NCBI RefSeq assembly: GCF_022012435.1
Contig: NZ_JAKLUA010000005.1
Coordinates: 124,001-188,000 of the forward strand
DNA length: 64,000 nucleotides
Reading direction: 5' to 3'
DNA from: Bradyrhizobium zhengyangense
GTDB taxonomy: Bacteria; Pseudomonadota; Alphaproteobacteria; Rhizobiales; Xanthobacteraceae
A program made the position numbers and the translations under genes. Below, piece after piece: positions 26,863-34,763 of this stretch. Position 1 is the stretch's first letter, and the number at the start of each line of letters is the position of its first letter. The notes beneath the pieces are model-generated. The model saw only the letters and a list, made by a program, of their open reading frames with translations. It was not told where the DNA came from and made no database searches.

Positions 26863-27588
26863 CTACGAAGTCTTCGTCGTGTGGATGCCGCATTCTGTCT
26901 TGGCCCGGCCGCGCCAGCGACCCGCGCGCTCATCCTCGCCCTCGGCGGTCCTGCTCGTGCAAGGCATACACCCAACCGAGCGAAAACCCGATGCCGCAAG
27001 CGGGTGACGCGGCAATTTGGCGCGGACGAAGATCGCCTCGAGTTCCTCGCGCGAGACATTGGCGAACGGGTTGAACTTCAACCGCGCGCCATCGTCCTCG
27101 ACGACCGGAATATCGGCGCGCGTATTGCCCTGGAAACGCTTGCGACCGTTGAGCCAGGCCGAGAACGGCCTGAGTGCACGCGCGAGCGGCTCGACTTTGC
27201 GGATGCGGCAGCAGGCGTCGGGATCGGAGAACCAGAGGTCGCGGTCCGGATCTTCGCGCGTCAGCGTCTCCTCGGCAGGCTTGATCGAACGGACGTCCTT
27301 CAAACCCAGCGTTTCGATCAGCGTATCGCGATAGGCCAGCGTCTCCTCGAACAGCCAGCCGGTATCAAGAAAGATCACGGGGATCGCCGGGTCGACGTCC
27401 GCCATCACCTTCAGCAGCGTTGCTGATTCCGTACCGAAGGACGACACCAGCGCGAGCTTCTCACGGCCGACCGCTTTCAGCGCGGCCGCGACGACCTCCG
27501 CAGGCGAGGCGTCGCGCAAGGCACGATCGAGCTCCGCCGCTGAAGGTAGCGTGGAAACGGACGAGACTTGAGGTGCGATGGCGTTCAC
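26863..27588 (-). CDS. cysH: adenylyl-sulfate reductase (APS reductase type), thioredoxin-dependent
   Basis: A 241-residue cytosolic enzyme that reduces activated sulfate to sulfite. The P-loop-like SSFGTESATLLKVM, FLDTGWLFEET and the catalytic Cys in KTECGIH are present. The two cysteine pairs DACCRIRK and GCMPCT are ligands of a 4Fe-4S cluster, which marks the APS-reducing type rather than the PAPS-reducing enteric CysH. It overlaps the DUF934 gene by 4 bp (ATGA type), so translation is probably coupled. It uses APS made by CysD/CysNC encoded divergently. Confidence 0.92.
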   Translation of the reverse strand: MNAIAPQVSSVSTLPSAAELDRALRDASPAEVVAAALKAVGREKLALVSSFGTESATLLKVMADVDPAIPVIFLDTGWLFEETLAYRDTLIETLGLKDVRSIKPAEETLTREDPDRDLWFSDPDACCRIRKVEPLARALRPFSAWLNGRKRFQGNTRADIPVVEDDGARLKFNPFANVSREELEAIFVRAKLPRHPLAASGFRSVGCMPCTSRTAEGEDERAGRWRGRAKTECGIHTTKTS

Positions 27589-28100
27589 GTGCCGACACCC
27601 TCGGAGTGACGCAGCTGCATGCGCCGGTGCAGGGCCGTGATACGGCCATCGCCGGTCGGCTGGTAGAACACGGAATAGCGTTTTGCGGTCTGCATGAAGG
27701 CTTCCGCATCGGCCTGCTTCTTGACCTCGAAGGAATCGAAGCCGGCGCGCAGCATGAACACGAACTGGTCGCGCAGGATCTGCCCCGTAGCACGCAGCTC
27801 CCCGCGATAATTGTAACGCTCGCGCAGCAGCCGGGCCTGGCTGTAGGCGCGCCCGTCACGAAAGGTCGGGAACACCAGGGCAACGGCGGCGATCTTGCCG
27901 AGATACGGCACGAGCTCGTCGATGTCGCGGTTGTTCGGCCAGATCACGCCGACCCTGCCGGCGCGCTTCAGCAACGCATCCGCCTCGGCGATGAAACGCT
28001 CGGCCGGCACCAGGATGTCGCCGCTCTCGGGCAACGGCGTGTCGACGGCCAGCTTGACGAAACGGTCGTCGGCGATTTTTCCGCCATTAACGAGTGGCAT
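27585..28100 (-). CDS. DUF934 family protein of the sulfite reduction operon
   Basis: A 171-residue cytosolic protein of the DUF934 family. Conserved segments are GVIWPNNRDIDELVPYLGKI, VALVFPTFRDGRAYSQARLL, RYNYRGELRATGQILRDQ and FVFMLRAGFDSFEVKK. DUF934 genes are regularly found between cysI and cysH, as here, overlapping cysI by 14 bp and cysH by 4 bp. CysJ, the usual flavoprotein partner of NADPH sulfite reductase, is not encoded nearby, and DUF934 has been suggested as an accessory to sulfite reduction; this is inference. Confidence 0.85.
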   Translation of the reverse strand: MPLVNGGKIADDRFVKLAVDTPLPESGDILVPAERFIAEADALLKRAGRVGVIWPNNRDIDELVPYLGKIAAVALVFPTFRDGRAYSQARLLRERYNYRGELRATGQILRDQFVFMLRAGFDSFEVKKQADAEAFMQTAKRYSVFYQPTGDGRITALHRRMQLRHSEGVGT

Positions 28101-29742
28101 AGACGCGCTCCTTGAAGGGTTCGACGCCGAGCCGCTTCACCGTGTCGATGAACAGCTCTTCGGGCCGCTCGCGCAGCGCAAGATAGGCTTCGACAACGTC
28201 TTCGATGACGTCGGCGACCTCGTCGAACTTGACGCCGGGGCCGATCAGATTGCCCAGCGCCGCGCCCTCGTCGGCCCGGCCGCCGATGGTGATCTGGTAG
28301 ACCTCCTCGCCGTTCTTCTCGACGCCGAGAATGCCGATATGGCCGACATGGTGATGGCCGCAGGCGTTGATGCAGCCGGAGATGTTGATGTGCAGCCGGC
28401 CAATCAGATTGGCGAGCTCGTGGTTGGCGAAGCGCCGCGTCAGCTCCTGCGCGATCGGAATCGAGCGCGCATTGGCCAGCGAGCAATAGTCCAGACCCGG
28501 GCAGGCGATGATATCGGTGATCAGGTTGACGTTCGGCGTCGCCAGCCCGAGCTTGTCGAGCGCCTTCCACAGCGCCGGCAAATCGCGCTTGGCGACGTGC
28601 GGCAGCGCCAAATTCTGTTCGTGGCCGACGCGGATCTCGCCGAAGGAATATTTGTCGGCGAGATCGGCCAGCGCATCCATCTGCTCGGCCGTGGCGTCGC
28701 CCGGGGGCTTGCCGATCGGCTTCAGCGAGATGGTGACGATGGAATAGCCCTGCACCTTGTGCGGCGCGACCGAGTTCTTGCGCCACGCCTCGAAGTCGGC
28801 GTCCGCCGCGGCCTGACGCAGCTCGTCCGGCATGTGCGGCAGCTTTTCGTAAGCGGGATAGGTGAAGCGCGAGCGGATGTCCTCGATCACCTCGTCGTCG
28901 ATCTGGAGCGAGGCGTTGCGGATGTGCTGCCACTCCTCCTCGACCTCGCGCGAGAATTTCTCGATGCCGAGCTCGTGCACCAGGATCTTGATGCGGGCCT
29001 TGTAGATGTTGTCGCGGCGGCCGTACTGGTTGTAGACGCGCAGGATCGCCTCGATATAGCTGAGGATATCGCGGCCATGCACGAAATGCTTGATGGTCTT
29101 GCCGATGAACGGCGTGCGGCCGAGGCCGCCGCCGACGAGCACCTCGAAGCCGGTCTCGCCCTTCTCGTTCTTGATCAGCTTCAGCCCGATGTCGTGGATC
29201 TTGATCGCGGCGCGATCGTGGTCCGACGCGGTGATCGCGATCTTGAACTTGCGCGGCAGGAACGAGAATTCCGGATGCAGCGTGGTGTGCTGGCGGATCA
29301 GCTCCGACCAGATGCGCGGATCCTCGATCTCGCCGGGTGCGACACCGGCCCACTGGTCCGAGGTGACATTGCGCATGTTGTTGCCGGAGGTCTGCATCGC
29401 GTGGATGCCGACCTTGGCGAGATCTTCCAGCGCGTCAGGCAGCTCGGCGAGCTTGATCCAGTTGAACTGGATGTTCTGCCGCGTCGTGAAATGGCCATAG
29501 CCGCGGTCATATTTGCGCGCGACATGAGCCAGCGCCCGCAGCTGGTCCGTCGCCAGCGTCCCGTACGGGATCGCGACGCGGAACATGTAGGCGTGCAATT
29601 GCAGATAGACGCCGTTCTGGAGGCGCAGGATCTTGAACTCGTCCTCGGTGAGCTCGCCCGAGAGGCGGCGCTTCACCTGGTCGCGGAACTCCGAGACGCG
29701 CTCGTTGACGAGCGTGCGGTCGATTTCGTCGTAAGCGTACAT
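28087..29742 (-). CDS. cysI: sulfite reductase hemoprotein (nitrite/sulfite reductase family)
   Basis: A 551-residue siroheme/4Fe-4S enzyme reducing sulfite to sulfide by six electrons. The repeated ferrodoxin-like half domains and siroheme-binding domains are recognisable: GHFTTRQNIQFNWIKL, MQTSGNNMRNVTSDQWAG, then the cluster ligands CPGLDYCSLANARS (Cys-x5-Cys) and SGCINACGHHHVG (Cys-x3-Cys). The length fits ferredoxin-type or CysI subunits. The operon context (siroheme synthase, APS reductase) argues for sulfite rather than nitrite. It is the second gene after the DUF2849 gene (11 bp gap). Confidence 0.9.
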   Translation of the reverse strand: MYAYDEIDRTLVNERVSEFRDQVKRRLSGELTEDEFKILRLQNGVYLQLHAYMFRVAIPYGTLATDQLRALAHVARKYDRGYGHFTTRQNIQFNWIKLAELPDALEDLAKVGIHAMQTSGNNMRNVTSDQWAGVAPGEIEDPRIWSELIRQHTTLHPEFSFLPRKFKIAITASDHDRAAIKIHDIGLKLIKNEKGETGFEVLVGGGLGRTPFIGKTIKHFVHGRDILSYIEAILRVYNQYGRRDNIYKARIKILVHELGIEKFSREVEEEWQHIRNASLQIDDEVIEDIRSRFTYPAYEKLPHMPDELRQAAADADFEAWRKNSVAPHKVQGYSIVTISLKPIGKPPGDATAEQMDALADLADKYSFGEIRVGHEQNLALPHVAKRDLPALWKALDKLGLATPNVNLITDIIACPGLDYCSLANARSIPIAQELTRRFANHELANLIGRLHINISGCINACGHHHVGHIGILGVEKNGEEVYQITIGGRADEGAALGNLIGPGVKFDEVADVIEDVVEAYLALRERPEELFIDTVKRLGVEPFKERVYATR

Positions 29743-29753
29743 CAGCGAATGCC

Positions 29754-30071
29754 TTAAGCCTGGGCCGACTGACCGATGGTCACGCCGGTGCGGCGGATCT
29801 GTTCGCGCAGATTGCCGGGTTCGATCTTGCCGTCTGCGCCGACCTGCACCGGAGCGATATAGGGACCGATCGCGCCGACGTCATCGGCGACCGATTCTGC
29901 AAGCAACGCCTTGGCTTCGTCGGAGTTGCGCACGATCGCAGCCTCCGAGAGGTCCGCGGACCAGCTCTTGGCGGCGGTGCGGTACACAACGATTCCGTCC
30001 CAGGTGCGGTTGGCGGTGACGACCGAGGGGCCGGCGATTTTGATCTTCTTCTGTTCAAGCGGGGAGGTCAT
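29754..30071 (-). CDS. DUF2849 family small protein
   Basis: A 105-residue cytosolic protein of the DUF2849 family, with GPSVVTANRTWDGIVVYRTA, AIVRNSDEAKALLAESVADD and GPYIAPVQVGADGKIEP. DUF2849 proteins occur in alphaproteobacteria right next to cysG and cysI; their role is unknown. The start overlaps the end of cysG by 4 bp, and cysI follows after 11 bp, so it is firmly part of the operon. A structural or electron-transfer helper of sulfite reductase is possible; nothing in the sequence shows catalytic residues. Confidence 0.85.
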   Translation of the reverse strand: MTSPLEQKKIKIAGPSVVTANRTWDGIVVYRTAAKSWSADLSEAAIVRNSDEAKALLAESVADDVGAIGPYIAPVQVGADGKIEPGNLREQIRRTGVTIGQSAQA

Positions 30072-31504
30072 TCGGCTGCATCCAATAGGTCAGAGATGAT
30101 TTGAGCTGAGTTTTTCTTGGGAGTTTGACGACGAAGCGAGCCGGCATGCCGGACCACGTCGCCGATGATGAGAATGGCGGGACCACCATTGGTCTGCCGC
30201 ACGAGCTCGGGCAAGTCGCGCAGCATGCCGATCGCGCCTTGGGCATCGGGCCGCGTGACGCGGGCGAACACGCCGACCGGCGTCTCCGGCGAGCGGCCGG
30301 CGGCGAACAGGCCCGCGCGCACGGCGGGGGCCGCGGTCATGCCCATGTAAACAACAACGGTCATTCTGGTGTCGGTCAGCGTCGACCAGTCGACGGTCTC
30401 TGCATCGCGGGCCTTGTGCGCGGTGAGGAAGGTGATGCGGGTGGCTTCGTGACGGTAAGTGAGCGGCACTTCGAAATCGGCGGCTCCGCCAAGCCCGGCG
30501 GTGATGCCGGGAATGATCGAATAGGCAACGCCGGCGGCGCGCAGGGCTTCCACCTCTTCGCCGCCGCGGCCGAACACGAAGGGATCGCCACCCTTCAGCC
30601 GCACCACGCGTTGACCAGCTTGCGCAGCTTCGATCATTCGCGTGTTGATGGCGTCCTGTCCGATGCCGGGCTTGCCGACACGGCGGCCGACCGGAACGCG
30701 CGTTGTATCGCGACGGATGCGATCGAGAATTTCGCTCGAGACGAGTTCGTCATGGAAGACGATGTCGGCGTCCTGCAGCGCGCGCAGCGCCTTGATGGTG
30801 AGCAAGTCCGGGTCGCCGGGGCCGGCGCCGACCAGCGCAACCGAGCCTTGCGGCTTGTCAGCACGCGCGAAATCGGACGGATCGGAAATAGCATTCAACG
30901 CCGCGCGCGCATCGGCTTTGCGGCCAGCCAGCACGGCAGCGCCGATCGGGCCATCGATCACCCGCTCCCAGAAGCGGCGGCGCAGCGGAAACTCGGCAAT
31001 GCTCTCGTTGATGGACTTGCGGAAGCCGCCGATGAACTCGGCAAGCTCGCCGATGCGGGCCGGCAGCAGTGCCTCGATCTTCTCGCGCAGCCGCCGCGCC
31101 ACCACCGGCGAAGTGCCGCCGGTGCCGACGGCGACCACGACATCGCCGCGATCGACGATCGCCGGGAAGATGAAGCTGGAATGATCGAGATCGTCCATGA
31201 CATTGACGGGCAGGCCGAGCGATTTTGCCCGCGCCGACATCGCCACGCCGACATCGCCCGCGCCGGCGCAGACGATCGCGATGACGCCAGCAAGATCCGA
31301 TGTGAGCGGATCATCCGTCGCGATCTCGATACGCGCGGTGTCGTCGGAGTTCAGACCCAGGTCCTGATTGCCATCGATCGCATGCACGCGAACGCGCGCA
31401 CCGGCAGCGGCGAGCACGCGCAATTTTGCGCGCAAAAGCTCACCCGCGCCGATGAGGACCACCGGACCGGCTTTGAGATCGAGAAACACCGGCAAGAACC
31501 GCAT
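30068..31504 (-). CDS. cysG: siroheme synthase (trifunctional CysG)
   Basis: A 478-residue fusion that makes siroheme from uroporphyrinogen III. The N-terminal part (1-150) is the precorrin-2 dehydrogenase/ferrochelatase: VVLIGAGELLRAKLRVLAAA (NAD loop), NVMDDLDHSSFIFPAIV with the catalytic Asp region, and GTGGTSPVVARRLR. The C-terminal part (about 215-460) is the SAM-dependent methyltransferase: VALVGAGPGDPDLLTIKALR, VGRRVGKPG, RLKGGDPFVFGRGGEE and IPGITAGLGGAADFEVPLT. Siroheme is the prosthetic group of CysI, encoded in the same operon. It is the first gene of the minus-strand operon, starting at 31504. Confidence 0.93.
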   Translation of the reverse strand: MRFLPVFLDLKAGPVVLIGAGELLRAKLRVLAAAGARVRVHAIDGNQDLGLNSDDTARIEIATDDPLTSDLAGVIAIVCAGAGDVGVAMSARAKSLGLPVNVMDDLDHSSFIFPAIVDRGDVVVAVGTGGTSPVVARRLREKIEALLPARIGELAEFIGGFRKSINESIAEFPLRRRFWERVIDGPIGAAVLAGRKADARAALNAISDPSDFARADKPQGSVALVGAGPGDPDLLTIKALRALQDADIVFHDELVSSEILDRIRRDTTRVPVGRRVGKPGIGQDAINTRMIEAAQAGQRVVRLKGGDPFVFGRGGEEVEALRAAGVAYSIIPGITAGLGGAADFEVPLTYRHEATRITFLTAHKARDAETVDWSTLTDTRMTVVVYMGMTAAPAVRAGLFAAGRSPETPVGVFARVTRPDAQGAIGMLRDLPELVRQTNGGPAILIIGDVVRHAGSLRRQTPKKNSAQIISDLLDAAE

Positions 31505-31647
31505 GCGATACTCGCTTCCCCCACATCCGGGGTTGACTGGAATTATTTTCTATATATGTGTCGTTTCGAGCGCGCAAAGAGAAAATTTTTTCTTCTCTCC
31601 TGCAGTGCAACTATAGAATTTTAGCCTCCAAACGCAAAGTGGCAGAG
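31505..31647. promoter_or_regulatory. divergent AT-rich promoter region of cysG operon and cysD-cysNC
   Basis: This 143-bp region separates the two sulfate assimilation operons and is clearly more AT-rich than its surroundings, with TTGACT (31533-31538), ATTATTTTCTATATAT (31542-) and TATAGAATTTT (31612-). It must hold both promoters. A CysB/Cbl-like LysR regulator would be expected to bind here, but I cannot place its site with confidence. Confidence 0.6.
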
Positions 31648-32544
31648 ATGCATCTTCTCAAGGACGATTCCGCAGTTGCCGGCGTGAGCAGCCAGGCCCC
31701 CGTTGGACGCTCGGGCTCGCAAGAATTTTCCGCTGATGTTGCGCCAAGCATGGACCATCTCGACCAGCTCGAGGCCCAGAGCATCTACATTTTCCGCGAG
31801 GCGTTTGCGCGTCTGAAGAAGATCGCCCTGCTGTGGTCGCTCGGCAAGGATTCCAACGTGATGATCTGGCTGGCGCGCAAGGCCTTCTTCGGCCGCGTGC
31901 CGTTCCCGGCCCTCCATGTCGACACCGGCAAGAAGTTTCCTGAGATGTATCGCTTCCGCGATCACTATGGCAAAGAGTGGGAGCTCGATCTGCGCGTCGA
32001 GCCCTGCCCGCCCATCGATGCCGTCGACCCAACGCTGCCGCCGGCCGCCCGTTCCGCCGCGCGCAAGACCGAAGGTCTCAAGATGGCGCTGGCCAAATAC
32101 GGCTTTGACGGCCTGATTGCCGGCATTCGCCGCGACGAGGAAGCCACCCGCGCCAAAGAGCGCGTGTTCTCGCCGCGCGGTCTCGAAGGCAATTGGGACG
32201 TGCGTGACCAGCCGCCGGAGTTCTGGGATCATTTCAACGCATCGCCGCCGCAAGGCGCGCATTTGCGCATCCATCCGATCCTGCATTGGACCGAGGCCGA
32301 CATCTGGGCCTACACCAAGCGCGAGAACATCCCGATCATCCCGCTCTATCTCGCCAAGGACGGCAAGCGCTATCGCTCGCTGGGCGATCAGGACATCACC
32401 AATCCGGTCGCTTCAAACGCGTCGAACATCGACGAGATCCTGGCCGAGCTCGAGCAGACCAAGGTGCCGGAGCGTGCCGGCCGCGCGCTCGACCACGAGA
32501 CCGAGGACGCTTTCGAGCGCCTGCGCGTCGCCGGCTACCTCTGA
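31648..32544 (+). CDS. cysD: sulfate adenylyltransferase, small subunit
   Basis: A 298-residue subunit of ATP sulfurylase, which makes APS from sulfate and ATP. The PP-loop is LLWSLGKDSNVMIWLARKAF, followed by PALHVDTGKKFPEMYRFRD, LIAGIRRDEEATRAKERVFS and HPILHWTEADIWAYTKRENI. The N-terminus has about 30 variable residues more than enteric CysD if translation starts at 31648; ATG 31750 (MDHLDQLEAQSI) would give the compact form, but no ribosome-binding site is visible there. CysNC follows after 20 bp. Confidence 0.92.
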   Translation: MHLLKDDSAVAGVSSQAPVGRSGSQEFSADVAPSMDHLDQLEAQSIYIFREAFARLKKIALLWSLGKDSNVMIWLARKAFFGRVPFPALHVDTGKKFPEMYRFRDHYGKEWELDLRVEPCPPIDAVDPTLPPAARSAARKTEGLKMALAKYGFDGLIAGIRRDEEATRAKERVFSPRGLEGNWDVRDQPPEFWDHFNASPPQGAHLRIHPILHWTEADIWAYTKRENIPIIPLYLAKDGKRYRSLGDQDITNPVASNASNIDEILAELEQTKVPERAGRALDHETEDAFERLRVAGYL

Positions 32545-32564
32545 TTCAAGGACGCATCGCGGTC

Positions 32565-34481
32565 ATGAACATGCTCGTCACCCCCACTTCGCCCGCCACG
32601 CCGAACGGCACCACGCGTCCGCAGGTTCGCATCGTCATCGTCGGCCATGTCGACCACGGCAAGTCGACGCTGGTCGGCCGTCTTCTGCATGAGACCGGCA
32701 GCCTGCCCGACGGCAAGCTCGAGATGCTGAAGGCCGTCAGCGCGCGGCGCGGCATGCCGTTCGAATGGTCGTTCCTGCTCGACGCGCTCCAGACCGAACG
32801 CGACCAGGGCATCACCATCGACACCACGCAGATCCGCTTCCGCACCAATTCGCGCGACATCGTGCTGATCGACGCGCCCGGCCACGCCGAGTTCCTGCGC
32901 AACATGATCACTGGCGCCTCGCAGGCCGACGGCGCGGTGCTGATCATCGACGCGCTGGAAGGCGTGCGCGACCAGACCCGCCGTCACGGCTATCTCCTGC
33001 ATCTGCTCGGCGTGAAGCAGGTCGCTGTCGTCGTCAACAAGATGGATCGGGTGGATTTCAGCGCCGATCGCTTCAAGGAAATCAGCGACGAGATCTCGGC
33101 GCATCTCAACGGCCTCGGCGTGACGCCGACCGCCGTGATCCCGATCTCCGCGCGCGATGGCGACGGCGTTGCCGAGCGCACCGCCCGCATTGGCTGGTAC
33201 AGGGGTCCGACCGTGGTCGAGGCGCTGGACCGGCTCGAGCCGGCGCGGCCGTTGGAAGCGCTGGCACTGCGCCTGCCGGTGCAGGCGATCTACAAGTTCG
33301 ACGATCGCCGCATCGTCGCCGGCCGTATCGAATCCGGCAGCCTGATTGCCGGCGACGAGATCGTCATCATGCCCGCGGGCAAGATCGCCAAGATCAAGTC
33401 GGTCGAGAGCTGGCCGCTGACGCCGGTCGCAACGCGCCAGGGCGCGGGCCGCTCGGTCGGCATCACGCTCGACCGCGAATTGTTCATCGAGCGCGGCGAC
33501 ATCATCGCGCATGCGAGCACCGCCCCGCGCGAGACGCGGCGGCTGCGCGCGCGCATCTTCTGGCTGCACGATAAGCCGCTCGCCAAGGGCGATCAGTTGC
33601 TGGTCCGCTGCGGACCGAAGGAAAGCCGCGCCACCGTCGTTGCCATCGAAAAGGCAGTCGATCCCGGCGAGCTCTCGAGCAGCGAGAACAAGGCGATCGG
33701 CCGCAACCATGTCGGCGAGATCGACATCTCCCTGTCCAATCCGATCGCAACCGATCCCTACACCGAGAACCCGCGCACCGGCCGCCTTGTGATCGAGGTC
33801 GCCGGGCGTATTGCCGGCGGCGGTCTCGTGCTGTCGGTCGATGCCGGCCAGCGTGCCGTGCCTGTCGACATCGTTCCGGTGGAATCGGCGCTGCGCCTGG
33901 ATGAGCGCTCCGCGCGCTATCGCCACAACGGCGCCGTGGTCTGGCTCACCGGCCTGCCGGCCTCCGGCAAGTCGACGCTGGCGAAGGCACTGGAGCGGCG
34001 TCTCTTCGCCAATGGCGGCTCGCCGATCCTGCTCGACGGTGACACGCTGCGCGCCGGGCTCAACAGCGATCTCGGCTTCTCCGCCGCCGACCGCGGCGAG
34101 AACATCCGTCGCCTCGCCGAAGTTGCGACGCATCTTGCGCGTAATGGCCATATCGCGATCGTCGCGGCGGTCTCCCCGTCGCGTGAGGATCGCGCCACCG
34201 CACGCCGCATCGCCGACACCACGTTCCGCGAGATCCATGTCGCGACGCCGGCCGGGGTGTGCGAGGAGCGCGATCCCAAGGGCCACTACAAGAAGGCCCG
34301 CGCGGGCTCACTGGCCTCGTTCACCGGCATCGGCAACGACTATGAGGCTCCGCAGGGGGCTGAACTCGTGATCGACACGTCGACACGGACGGTTGCCGAT
34401 GCGGCGGATGAGATCGAGCAGATGCTGAAGGCGACCGGCGTGCTGTTCGACGAGCTCGTGGACCTCGCCGCGAATATTTGA
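32565..34481 (+). CDS. cysNC: bifunctional ATP sulfurylase large subunit / APS kinase
   Basis: A 638-residue fusion. The N-terminal GTPase part has GHVDHGKST (27-35), the ERDQGITID switch, DAPGHAEF and NKMD, followed by the beta-barrel domains; it drives APS synthesis with CysD. The C-terminal APS kinase (about 450-638) has the P-loop GLPASGKST (near 463-471), LDGDTLRAGLNSDLGFSAAD, the Ser in VSPSRED and DPKGHYKKARAG. The layout equals rhizobial NodQ/CysNC. The kinase yields PAPS, which the APS-type CysH encoded here does not need; PAPS would serve sulfation of sugars or lipids. ATG 32565 has AAGGA upstream; the longer frame overlaps cysD and is not protein-like. Confidence 0.93.
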   Translation: MNMLVTPTSPATPNGTTRPQVRIVIVGHVDHGKSTLVGRLLHETGSLPDGKLEMLKAVSARRGMPFEWSFLLDALQTERDQGITIDTTQIRFRTNSRDIVLIDAPGHAEFLRNMITGASQADGAVLIIDALEGVRDQTRRHGYLLHLLGVKQVAVVVNKMDRVDFSADRFKEISDEISAHLNGLGVTPTAVIPISARDGDGVAERTARIGWYRGPTVVEALDRLEPARPLEALALRLPVQAIYKFDDRRIVAGRIESGSLIAGDEIVIMPAGKIAKIKSVESWPLTPVATRQGAGRSVGITLDRELFIERGDIIAHASTAPRETRRLRARIFWLHDKPLAKGDQLLVRCGPKESRATVVAIEKAVDPGELSSSENKAIGRNHVGEIDISLSNPIATDPYTENPRTGRLVIEVAGRIAGGGLVLSVDAGQRAVPVDIVPVESALRLDERSARYRHNGAVVWLTGLPASGKSTLAKALERRLFANGGSPILLDGDTLRAGLNSDLGFSAADRGENIRRLAEVATHLARNGHIAIVAAVSPSREDRATARRIADTTFREIHVATPAGVCEERDPKGHYKKARAGSLASFTGIGNDYEAPQGAELVIDTSTRTVADAADEIEQMLKATGVLFDELVDLAANI

Positions 34482-34501
34482 GGCCGCCCTGGCCCCGCTG
34501 T

Positions 34502-34601
34502 CGTCGCCCGGCTTGACCGGGCGACCCAGTATCCCAGAGACAGCGTTGGGATACGGAGAAGCCGCGGCGTACTGGATTCCCCGCTTTCGCGGGGAATGAC
34601 G
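34502..34601. repeat. palindromic intergenic repeat
   Basis: A composite element: CGTCGCCCGGCTTGACCGGGCGAC is a hairpin, ATCCCAGAGACAGCGTTGGGAT a second, and GGATTCCCCGCTTTCGCGGGGAAT a third. The GGGGAATGACG end resembles the GTCATTCC repeat family. It lies between cysNC and malate synthase. Confidence 0.6.
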
Positions 34602-34763
34602 GGGGCCCACATCTCCTTGACATTTTGACAGACCCCTGGGGGTCTTCTCACCGCCCCGATTTTGAGGCTAATAGGTCCCGAAAGCCGCCCCCGCGTGGGC
34701 GCATTTTGCTGCTGCCGGGTCAAAAGCAGCCAAAAACAGCCATTTCCAACAAGAAAGACCATC

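Noticed and set aside
27895..29757. 620-codon plus-strand frame over DUF934 and cysI
   Set aside because: The minus strand encodes an unmistakable siroheme reductase; the plus frame shows no domain.
31533..31556. Sigma-70 promoter TTGACT...TATATA for cysD
   Set aside because: The spacing between the two boxes is only 12 bases, too short for a normal promoter; the region is reported only as a divergent promoter region.
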